NCBI GenBank assembly: GCA_945890865.1
Contig: CAMDDB010000001.1
Coordinates: 186,001 to 250,000 of the forward strand
Reading direction: 5' to 3'
Length of the DNA stretch: 64,000 nucleotides
DNA from: Flavobacterium psychrophilum
Lineage (GTDB): Bacteria; Bacteroidota; Bacteroidia; Flavobacteriales; Flavobacteriaceae
The translations under genes and the position numbers were made by a program. This document shows, in pieces, positions 7,621 to 14,655 of this stretch; position 1 is the stretch's first letter, and every line of letters begins with the position of its first letter. Below the pieces are notes generated by a model that saw only the letters and a program-made list of their open reading frames with translations, made no database searches and had not been told where the DNA came from.

Positions 7621-9897
7621 ATGAGAAAATCAATTCTATTTAGTGCTTTATTATCCCTAACAGTTGCTTTAGGTGCTTTTGCTCAAGAAGTGAAAACAGA
7701 AGAAAAAAAGCGCGAATCGGGACATTATGATGAGAATAAATTTCGCCAAATGTACAACGAGATGGCAACGCCAAACATGTTTAGAACTGCTTCAGGAGCT
7801 CCAGGTCCTGCGTATTATCAACAAAAAGCAGATTATAAAATGAATTTGGAATTGGATGATAAGAATAAAAAATTATACGGTTCTGAAACTATTACCTATT
7901 ACAACAATGCACCAGAATCTTTAGAGTATTTGTGGTTACAATTGGATCAAAATATTGAACGCCCCGATTCTAAAACCCCTTTAGCAGAAAGTGAAACTTT
8001 AAACAAATCAATTACAACCGATGGTTTTGCTAAGAAATTTATGGAAAAACCTTTTCAAGGAGGATTTAACATTGAATATGTAAAAGACGCTAAGGGAAAT
8101 CCAATGAACTATACCATCAATCAAACGATGATGCGTATCGATTTAGCAAAACCCTTGAGAAATGGTGAAAAAGTTACCTTTTCAATCAAATGGTGGTATA
8201 ACATTGTTAATTATCAAGAACAAGTTAATAATGGTCGCTCAGGGTATGAGCAGTTTCCTGACGGGAATCGTTTGTATGTAATGGCGCAGTTTTTTCCACG
8301 TATGGCCGTATATAGCGATGTAGAAGGATGGCAAAACATGCAGTTTTGGGGCAGAGGTGAGTTTGCTCTTACCTTTGGAGATTATGAAGTAAATATTACG
8401 GTTCCTGCCGATCACATTATGGAAGGAACTGGAGTAATTCAAAACAAAAGTGAAGTGTATACAGCCGAGCAAATGAAACGATGGGCATTAGCTGAAACTA
8501 CTTTTGATAAACCAGTGGTAATTGTTACCCAAGAAGAAGCTATGCAGGCCGAAAAAGGCTTTTCTGAGCTAAAAAAAACATGGAAATTTAAAGCCCAAAA
8601 TGTGCGTGATTTTGGATTTTCAACTTCTAGAAAATTTATTTTAGATGCGATGGCTGTTAATTTGCCAACCAACAAACCCTTGGCAATTTCAATTTATCCT
8701 AAAGAAGCAAATCCTCTTTGGGGCGATTTGTCCACCAAAGCGGTAGCTCATACTTTAAAAACCTATTCGCATCATACTTTTGATTATCCTTATCCTAAAG
8801 CGGTTTCTGTATCTGCCGAAGATCAAGGTATGGAATATCCAATGATTTGCTGGAACTACGGTAGACCCGATGAAAAAGGGTTTATTAGTGACAGAACAAA
8901 ATATGGAATGCTAGGTGTAATTATTCACGAAGTTGGACACAATTTCTTTCCAATGATTGTGAATTCAGACGAACGTCAATGGACGTGGATGGATGAAGGT
9001 TTAAATACATTTTTAGAATATTTGACTGAAGTATCATTTGACTCAAACTTTCCCGCTACGCGAGGACCGGCTAAGAATATCGTGCCTTACATGAAAGGAA
9101 ATCAACAATATTTAGAACCCATTATGACCAATTCAGAGAGTATTTATAATTTCGGAGCCAATGCCTATGGAAAACCTGCTACTGGATTAAATATTTTAAG
9201 AGAAACTATTATGGGACGTGAATTATTCGACCATGCGTTTAAAACCTACGCTAATCGTTGGAAATTTAAACATCCAACTCCTGAAGATTTTTTCAGAACG
9301 ATGGAAGACGCATCAGCAGTCGATTTGGATTGGTTTTGGAGAGGTTGGTTCTACTCAACGGATTATACCGATATGGGGATTAAAGATGTAAAACAATTTT
9401 ATGTTATCGAACAAGATCCTAAAGAAGCCCAACAACAGTTTAACAGACGTGGAAGAAAAATTGGAGATGGCCAATCTATGCTAAAAATGGTATTAGAAGC
9501 TTCCACCGATTTTAAACCGGAATTAAAAAATGGTTTTGACGCCTCAAAAGCTCAAGCATTAACTGATTATTTAAATAAAAATTATACAGCAGATGAGATT
9601 AGTGCTTTAAAATCTCCTAAGTTCTTTTACGAAGTTGAATTTGATAAACCAGGAGGATTGATCATGCCAATTATCGTTGAACTTCAGTTTGAGGATGGTA
9701 CAAATGAGACTAAAACTTTTCCTGCTCAAATTTGGAGAAAAAATAATGGCATTGCAAAAAGAGTTTTTGCAACCGAGAAAAAAGTGGTCAAAATACAGTT
9801 GGATCCAAAGTTAGAAACTGCCGATATAGATGTTAGCAATAATTTCTGGCCAAAAGCCGAAATGGAATCTAAATTTGATACCTTAGAAAAAAAATAA
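7621..9897 (+). CDS. M1-family zinc metallopeptidase (aminopeptidase N-like, exported)
   Basis: 758 residues with a signal peptide (SALLSLTVALGAFA then Q). M1 domain features: the substrate-binding exopeptidase motif appears as GMEYPM (GAMEN-like), the zinc site as HEVGHN with His436 and the downstream glutamate in WMDEGLNTFLEY, 18-19 residues after the second His. The N-terminal part (about 65-290) is the usual M1 beta-domain; the C-terminal third (about 590-758) is beta-rich and specific to this bacteroidetal subgroup. It probably trims peptides in the periplasm or at the surface. Last of the four-gene run from 5490, followed by a terminator. Confidence 0.92.
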   Translation: MRKSILFSALLSLTVALGAFAQEVKTEEKKRESGHYDENKFRQMYNEMATPNMFRTASGAPGPAYYQQKADYKMNLELDDKNKKLYGSETITYYNNAPESLEYLWLQLDQNIERPDSKTPLAESETLNKSITTDGFAKKFMEKPFQGGFNIEYVKDAKGNPMNYTINQTMMRIDLAKPLRNGEKVTFSIKWWYNIVNYQEQVNNGRSGYEQFPDGNRLYVMAQFFPRMAVYSDVEGWQNMQFWGRGEFALTFGDYEVNITVPADHIMEGTGVIQNKSEVYTAEQMKRWALAETTFDKPVVIVTQEEAMQAEKGFSELKKTWKFKAQNVRDFGFSTSRKFILDAMAVNLPTNKPLAISIYPKEANPLWGDLSTKAVAHTLKTYSHHTFDYPYPKAVSVSAEDQGMEYPMICWNYGRPDEKGFISDRTKYGMLGVIIHEVGHNFFPMIVNSDERQWTWMDEGLNTFLEYLTEVSFDSNFPATRGPAKNIVPYMKGNQQYLEPIMTNSESIYNFGANAYGKPATGLNILRETIMGRELFDHAFKTYANRWKFKHPTPEDFFRTMEDASAVDLDWFWRGWFYSTDYTDMGIKDVKQFYVIEQDPKEAQQQFNRRGRKIGDGQSMLKMVLEASTDFKPELKNGFDASKAQALTDYLNKNYTADEISALKSPKFFYEVEFDKPGGLIMPIIVELQFEDGTNETKTFPAQIWRKNNGIAKRVFATEKKVVKIQLDPKLETADIDVSNNFWPKAEMESKFDTLEKK

Positions 9898-9902
9898 CGA
9901 CT

Positions 9903-9932
9903 AAAAGACTATCTCCGGATGGTCTTTTTTTT
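9903..9932 (+). terminator. Terminator after the M1 peptidase gene
   Basis: AAAAGAC...GTCTTTT with an inner ATC/GAT pair around TCCG, followed by a T tract; starts 6 nt after the stop codon. Confidence 0.8.
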
Positions 9933-9938
9933 GTTTCG

Positions 9939-9972
9939 TTGTGAATATTCGAATTAAATCTTTGTAACTTTG
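9939..9972 (+). promoter_or_regulatory. Promoter of tatA-PAP2
   Basis: TTG at 9939-9941, 23-nt spacer, TAACTTTG at 9965-9972. The predicted start near 9978 leaves a short leader before the ATG at 9993. Confidence 0.65.
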
Positions 9973-9992
9973 TCTATTAAAAAAAGTTAATT

Positions 9993-10337
9993 ATGTTTGA
10001 TGGAATTGGCGAATTATTGTTAATTTTAATTGTAGTGTTAATGCTTTTTGGATCCAAAGAGATTCCAGAAATTGCTCGATTTATAGGTAAAACTATGGCG
10101 CAATTAAAAAATGCAACCAACGAAATTAAAAGCGAAATTCAAAAAAGTGCTCACGATAATGGGATGGATATCGACTCATTAACAGGAGGAATTTCTCAAG
10201 AGATACATAAAGCAAAATCGGGCATAACACAAATAACAAATCCCTTAGAGTCTGTCGATTTAGGTCTTCAAAAACCACTCGATGACGTAAGTGAAAATCT
10301 TGAAGATAAATCTGGCCCCATCAAAAGACAATCATAA
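9993..10337 (+). CDS. tatA: Twin-arginine translocase TatA/TatE family subunit
   Basis: 114 residues. One N-terminal transmembrane helix (GELLLILIVVLMLFG) is followed by the hinge and amphipathic helix characteristic of TatA (FGSKEIPEIARFIGKTM), then a polar tail. TatA forms the pore component that exports folded proteins across the inner membrane with TatC; no tatC is in this window. It may equally be called TatA or TatB-like since the phylum often carries only TatA-type paralogues. The stop codon TAA shares its last base with the ATG of the PAP2 gene. Confidence 0.9.
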   Translation: MFDGIGELLLILIVVLMLFGSKEIPEIARFIGKTMAQLKNATNEIKSEIQKSAHDNGMDIDSLTGGISQEIHKAKSGITQITNPLESVDLGLQKPLDDVSENLEDKSGPIKRQS

Positions 10338-10906
10338 TGTGGGATGTACTAACTCAACTCGACACAGATATTTTTCTTTTCCTCAACGGTTTAGGATCTG
10401 AGCCTTTTGATCCCTTTTGGAAAATTATCACCAAACAACTCTATTGGACCCCATTATTTTTGGCAGTATTTTATTTGATTCAAAAAAAAATGGGCTGGAA
10501 AAACGTAGGTATTATTTTGCTGTTTCTCGTGGTTTTGATTACCTGTACCGATCAAATAACCAATCTATTCAAAACCACTTTTGAGCGTTTACGACCTTGT
10601 AATGTTCCAGAATTAAAAGGAATAATGAGAGCTGTCGTTACACGCAAATCGTTTAGCTTCTTTTCGGGGCATGCGGCTAATTCAATGGCTTCTACAATGT
10701 TTGTGTTTTTAATCATTAGGTCCTATTATAAAAACACCTATTTGTTGTTTTGCTTCCCACTCATTTTTGCATATAGCAGAATATACCTTGGTTTACACTT
10801 TCCGGGTGATATACTTATAGGCTATTTATCTGGAGCTACTTTGGGTTGGTTGTGTTTCAAAGGGTATAAAAAATATATACTATCAAAGAACCCTACTAAT
10901 GGTTAA
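10337..10906 (+). CDS. PAP2-family membrane phosphatase
   Basis: 189 residues, five to six membrane segments. All three catalytic motifs of the acid phosphatase/PAP2 family are present: K79-x6-RP (to residue 87), SGH at 110-112, and SR-x5-H-x3-D from 147 to 158 with catalytic His112 and His154. Such enzymes dephosphorylate lipid phosphates (undecaprenyl pyrophosphate, phosphatidate or phosphatidylglycerophosphate); the sequence does not decide which. The ATG overlaps the tatA stop by one base, so translation is coupled. Its last 24 nt overlap the 3' end of the convergent O-methyltransferase gene. Confidence 0.92.
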   Translation: MWDVLTQLDTDIFLFLNGLGSEPFDPFWKIITKQLYWTPLFLAVFYLIQKKMGWKNVGIILLFLVVLITCTDQITNLFKTTFERLRPCNVPELKGIMRAVVTRKSFSFFSGHAANSMASTMFVFLIIRSYYKNTYLLFCFPLIFAYSRIYLGLHFPGDILIGYLSGATLGWLCFKGYKKYILSKNPTNG

Positions 10907-11524
10907 CCCATCTCGAATGGGCAATAAGACAGTTTCAACTCTAGGGTCTTCTTTTACTAATTTATTGTATTCAAGTAACACTGTAGTGCTTTTGTCGTTC
11001 CCTTTTACTTCTTCCAAAACTTTTCCGCTCCATAAAACATTATCCGATAAAATGATTCCACCTTTGTTCATAATTGGTACAATCAAATGAAAATAATTAA
11101 CGTAATTTTCTTTGTCGGCATCTATAAAAACCAAATCGAATTTTTTGTTCAGTGTTGGAATGATATCAATTGCATCGCCTAAATGTTGAAAAATTTGATC
11201 TTTCCACGGCGAAGCATCAAAATATTTTTTTTGAAAATCGAACAATTCTTCTTCAATATCAATTGTATCTAAAGTGCCGTTTTCAGCTAATCCTTCGGCC
11301 AAACACAAGGCAGCATAACCAGTATAGGTGCCAATTTCTAAAATATTTTTTGGGCGAATGATTTTCGATAACATACTCAAAACTCTACCCTGAAAATGAC
11401 CGCTCAGCATTCTGGGTTGTAAAATTTTTTGATGCGTTTCTTTGTTAAGTTTCGCTAATAATTCAGGTTCAGCTTGTGAATGATTGGTTACGTAATTTTC
11501 TAAGTCTTCGGATATAAAGTGCAT
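10883..11524 (-). CDS. Class I SAM-dependent O-methyltransferase (catechol-O-methyltransferase-like)
   Basis: 213 residues from the ATG at 11524. The SAM-binding motif is ILEIGTYTGYAALCLAEG; the metal-site region appears as VFIDADKENYVNYF and LSDNVLWSGKV, matching bacterial caffeoyl-CoA/catechol O-methyltransferase-like enzymes that methylate a hydroxyl with help from a divalent cation. Substrate unknown; soluble. A longer in-frame TTG at 11545 is rejected because it lies inside the -7 box. The gene overlaps the PAP2 gene tail to tail by 24 nt. Confidence 0.9.
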   Translation of the reverse strand: MHFISEDLENYVTNHSQAEPELLAKLNKETHQKILQPRMLSGHFQGRVLSMLSKIIRPKNILEIGTYTGYAALCLAEGLAENGTLDTIDIEEELFDFQKKYFDASPWKDQIFQHLGDAIDIIPTLNKKFDLVFIDADKENYVNYFHLIVPIMNKGGIILSDNVLWSGKVLEEVKGNDKSTTVLLEYNKLVKEDPRVETVLLPIRDGLTISRVL

Positions 11525-11542
11525 GATGAAATCAAATTTTGA

Positions 11543-11550
11543 CAAAAATA
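11543..11550 (-). promoter_or_regulatory. -7 promoter element of the O-methyltransferase gene
   Basis: Minus strand TATTTTTG (TAnnTTTG) 18 nt before the ATG at 11524. It decides the start by excluding the upstream in-frame TTG. Confidence 0.5.
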
Positions 11551-11584
11551 CAAATTAACAATTAAACGAATTAACATTTTAACC

Positions 11585-11592
11585 TAACTTTG
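11585..11592 (+). promoter_or_regulatory. -7 promoter element of rlmN (abuts the start codon)
   Basis: TAACTTTG, exact TAnnTTTG, ends only 4 nt before the ATG at 11597, so the transcript would start at or within a few bases of the start codon. Confidence 0.6.
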
Positions 11593-11596
11593 CACC

Positions 11597-12637
11597 ATGC
11601 AAATGGAGAAAAAAGACATACGCGCACTATCAAAAGAACAATTACGACAATTTTTTGTTACTAATGGCGATAAGGCTTTTCGCGGCAATCAAGTCTATGA
11701 ATGGTTATGGCAAAAACGCGCTATAACCTTTGAAGACATGACCAATCTCTCTAAAGAAACACGTGCTATGCTTGAAGCTAATTTTGTCATCAATCACATA
11801 AAAGTAGATACGTTACAAAGAAGTGAAGACGGAACGGTTAAAAATGCAGTTCGATTGCATGATGATTTGATTGTTGAATCGGTATTGATTCCAACCGAAA
11901 CAAGAACGACGGCTTGTGTGTCTTCACAAGTGGGTTGTAGTTTAGATTGTAATTTTTGTGCAACTGCTCGATTGAAACGCATGCGTAATTTAGAACCTGG
12001 TGAAATCTATGATCAAGTGGTAGTAATTGATAATGAAAGTCGGTTGTACTTTGATAGACCTTTATCAAATATCGTTTTTATGGGAATGGGTGAGCCCCTA
12101 ATGAATTATCCAAATGTGATGAAAGCTATCGACATGATTACTTCAGCTGAAGGCTTAGGAATGTCGCCAAAAAGAATAACAGTTTCTACTTCGGGCATAC
12201 CAAAAATGATTAAAAAAATGGCCGATGATGCAGTCAAATTTAAATTAGCAGTTTCCCTACATTCAGCTGTAGAAGAAATTCGAAATGAAATTATGCCTTT
12301 TACTAAAAATTTTCCGTTGACCGATTTGCGAGAAAGTTTGGAATATTGGTACCGCAAAACCAAAAGTAAGATTACCTACGAATATGTGGTTTGGAAGGGA
12401 ATAAACGATGATAAAAAATCGATTGATGCCTTGGTCAAATTTTGTAAATATGTACCGTGTAAAGTAAATCTTATTGAGTACAATCCAATAGACGATGGTG
12501 TGTTTCAACAAGCGGATGAGCATACTATCAATGCTTATTTAGCGGCACTTGAAAAAAGTAGTATAGTGGCAAAAGTTAGAAGGAGTCGAGGCAAAGACAT
12601 TGATGCTGCCTGTGGTCAATTGGCCAATAAGTCATAA
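11597..12637 (+). CDS. rlmN: 23S rRNA (adenine-C2)-methyltransferase, radical SAM
   Basis: 346 residues. RlmN methylates C2 of A2503 in 23S rRNA and A37 of some tRNAs. The radical-SAM 4Fe-4S motif CSLDCNFC is at 114-121, the SAM-binding FMGMGEPLMNY follows, and the C-terminal conserved cysteine (Cys339 in DIDAACGQLA) corresponds to the methyl-carrying Cys355 of E. coli. Start chosen at the first ATG; a second in-frame ATG two codons later is also possible. The -7 box directly abuts the start codon. The gene ends at a terminator shared with the convergent lipoprotein gene. Confidence 0.96.
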   Translation: MQMEKKDIRALSKEQLRQFFVTNGDKAFRGNQVYEWLWQKRAITFEDMTNLSKETRAMLEANFVINHIKVDTLQRSEDGTVKNAVRLHDDLIVESVLIPTETRTTACVSSQVGCSLDCNFCATARLKRMRNLEPGEIYDQVVVIDNESRLYFDRPLSNIVFMGMGEPLMNYPNVMKAIDMITSAEGLGMSPKRITVSTSGIPKMIKKMADDAVKFKLAVSLHSAVEEIRNEIMPFTKNFPLTDLRESLEYWYRKTKSKITYEYVVWKGINDDKKSIDALVKFCKYVPCKVNLIEYNPIDDGVFQQADEHTINAYLAALEKSSIVAKVRRSRGKDIDAACGQLANKS

Positions 12638-12640
12638 TAA

Positions 12641-12673
12641 AAAAAGGGTTTTAGAAGTAAAACCCTTTTTTTA
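12641..12673. terminator. Bidirectional terminator between rlmN and the lipoprotein gene
   Basis: AAAAAGGGTTTTA-gaag-TAAAACCCTTTTT with A and T tracts on the two sides; it serves both convergent genes. Confidence 0.85.
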
Positions 12674-12678
12674 TTGTA

Positions 12679-13566
12679 TTAATTTCCTATGATTATAGTA
12701 TAGGAAATACCATTAATTGTAAATACGGCTATATTATCACAATCTCCATTTCCATAATTTAGGGTAGAAGTAATATTATTTCTTACAAAGGATATAATAC
12801 CTTTGGCTAGTATAGGTTTATTTACCGCAATACAACTCATTTTTGCTCGAAGAGGTTCCGTAATTGTAGCAGTGTGTTGGCTTCCATTCGGCATAGTTGT
12901 AGTCCAATTACCAGTAATTTTATAAATATTATCCATAAAATTATTTTCAGTACTAAATCCTTCAATTAATTCTCTTGTTCTGGTGCCTACACGTTCATAT
13001 TGATCTCCATTCGGCATAGTAATTGTCATGTCTAATTCCATTACAACAATTGGATGTCTACCCGTTGTTGCAGTTGGAGTGGTCATAGAGCGTGTAAATG
13101 TTTTGGTTCCTTCAAATTGTATTGCGTTGTGAAAAAAATCATCAAATCGGTATGTAATAGTATGCGAAACAGCATCTGGTTGGTAAACAAAAGTGATGAT
13201 AATTTTTCCTCGAACTATATTTCCGTTATTTAATACACAACCGGTAGTTCCAAAATTAATCGTTTTTGTTACTTGAGTTCCTGGTGTTAGAGTTGTTCCA
13301 AAAGCAGGTACTCTGGTGATAGTTGCGCAATTTGAAAAAATGGTATTCATGTTATCTGTAGAACGATAGGTTATCGTGCTGCTGTTAACGTTATCAAATA
13401 ATTGATCGGCAATAGTAGCAATATCATCACTTGCCAAATCAATTTTAGTGTTTACAATTGCGTCATCCGAAGTCAATTGGGTTGTATTTTTTACAATATC
13501 ATTTTCACAACTAGTAGAAATCATAAATAAAGCCACAACAGCGCTTAATTTTAGTACATTTTTCAT
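12679..13566 (-). CDS. Lipoprotein of unknown function
   Basis: 295 residues from the ATG at 13566. The N-terminus MKNVLKLSAVVALFMISTSCEND is a lipoprotein signal with lipobox STSC, so the mature protein starts at a lipidated cysteine followed by END. The rest is strand-rich and Thr/Asn-rich: repeated blocks of the type NGDQYERVGTR and NGSQHTATITE, with PNG turns. No recognised domain. It is probably on the periplasmic or outer face of the outer membrane. In-frame GTG at 13599 and ATG at 13587 would lengthen it, but the GTG lies in the -7 box and the lipobox spacing favours 13566. Confidence 0.75.
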   Translation of the reverse strand: MKNVLKLSAVVALFMISTSCENDIVKNTTQLTSDDAIVNTKIDLASDDIATIADQLFDNVNSSTITYRSTDNMNTIFSNCATITRVPAFGTTLTPGTQVTKTINFGTTGCVLNNGNIVRGKIIITFVYQPDAVSHTITYRFDDFFHNAIQFEGTKTFTRSMTTPTATTGRHPIVVMELDMTITMPNGDQYERVGTRTRELIEGFSTENNFMDNIYKITGNWTTTMPNGSQHTATITEPLRAKMSCIAVNKPILAKGIISFVRNNITSTLNYGNGDCDNIAVFTINGISYTIIIGN

Positions 13567-13598
13567 ATTTTGAAGTTTAAAGTTCATGTTCTTAGACA

Positions 13599-13606
13599 CA
13601 AATATA
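13599..13606 (-). promoter_or_regulatory. -7 promoter element of the lipoprotein gene
   Basis: Minus strand TATATTTG, exact match. Predicted transcription start near 13593, about 27 nt before the ATG at 13566. Confidence 0.55.
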
Positions 13607-13655
13607 AAAAAAAATTTTATACCTAAAATTTTCTTCTATTTCAGGGTGAGAATGT

Positions 13656-13663
13656 TATCTTTG
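13656..13663 (+). promoter_or_regulatory. -7 promoter element of the polyprenyl synthase gene (abuts the start codon)
   Basis: TATCTTTG ends 5 nt before the ATG at 13669, predicting a leaderless or nearly leaderless mRNA. Confidence 0.6.
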
Positions 13664-13668
13664 TAGCA

Positions 13669-14649
13669 ATGAAAATTACCGAACAAATAAAGTTACCAAT
13701 TGCTCAAGAAATGGATCTCTTCGAGGAAAAATTTCGTGAAGCAATGTCTTCAAAAGTGGCTTTATTAAATAAAATTACCCATTATATTGTTAATAGAAAG
13801 GGAAAACAAATGCGTCCTATGTTTGTTTTCTTAACGGCAAAAATGATTGCGCAAGGCACAGTTAATGCTCGAACTTATAGAGGGGCGTCTGTAATTGAAT
13901 TGATTCATACCGCTACATTGGTGCACGATGATGTAGTTGATGATAGTAACAAAAGACGCGGTTTTTTCTCTATCAACGCCCTTTGGAAAAATAAAATTGC
14001 AGTATTAGTTGGCGATTATTTATTGTCTAAAGGATTATTGTTATCGATAGACCACAACGATTTTGATCTGTTGAAAATTATTTCGGTAGCAGTTCGCGAA
14101 ATGAGTGAAGGTGAATTGCTCCAAATTGAGAAGGCAAGAAGATTGGATATAACAGAAGATGTTTATTATGAAATTATTCGACAAAAAACGGCAACTTTAA
14201 TTGCTGCTTGTTGTTCTTTAGGGGCTTGTTCTGTGGCTCCGAAGGATACAGAAGGCATCGAAAAAATGCGAAAATTTGGAGAACTTATCGGCATGGCCTT
14301 TCAAATCAAAGACGATTTGTTTGATTACACCGAGGATGCTATAGGGAAGCCTACCGGAATTGACATCAAAGAACAAAAAATGACGTTGCCCATGATTTAC
14401 ACTTTAAATCAGTGCAACCCGAAGGAGAAAAGCTGGTTGATCAATTCGATAAAAAATCACAATAAAGACAAAAAAAGAGTTGCTGAGGTTATTCGGTTTG
14501 TGAAAGATCAAAATGGATTGGCATACGCCGAACAAAAAATGATTGAATTTCAACAAAAAGCACTAAATATTCTTCAAGATTTTCCAGATTCAGCATATAA
14601 AGAGGCCCTTGAATTGATGGTGAATTACGTTATTGAACGAAAAAAATAG
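13669..14649 (+). CDS. Long-chain polyprenyl diphosphate synthase
   Basis: 326 residues. Trans-prenyltransferase that condenses isopentenyl diphosphate onto an allylic primer. The first Asp-rich motif is DDVVD at 87-91 and the second DDLFD at 215-219, both intact, with the RP at 49-50 and the KKRR-like basic residues after the first motif. The residues four and five positions before the first motif are small (Thr83, Ala82) rather than aromatic, which in this family goes with a long product, so a hexa- to octaprenyl chain for menaquinone is more likely than farnesyl. It ends 6 nt from the convergent histidine kinase gene, with no terminator between. Confidence 0.9.
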   Translation: MKITEQIKLPIAQEMDLFEEKFREAMSSKVALLNKITHYIVNRKGKQMRPMFVFLTAKMIAQGTVNARTYRGASVIELIHTATLVHDDVVDDSNKRRGFFSINALWKNKIAVLVGDYLLSKGLLLSIDHNDFDLLKIISVAVREMSEGELLQIEKARRLDITEDVYYEIIRQKTATLIAACCSLGACSVAPKDTEGIEKMRKFGELIGMAFQIKDDLFDYTEDAIGKPTGIDIKEQKMTLPMIYTLNQCNPKEKSWLINSIKNHNKDKKRVAEVIRFVKDQNGLAYAEQKMIEFQQKALNILQDFPDSAYKEALELMVNYVIERKK

Positions 14650-14655
14650 CCATAA

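Noticed and set aside
13567..13599. GTG start at 13599 for the lipoprotein
   Set aside because: The codon overlaps the TATATTTG -7 element, and starting at 13566 gives a standard lipoprotein signal.
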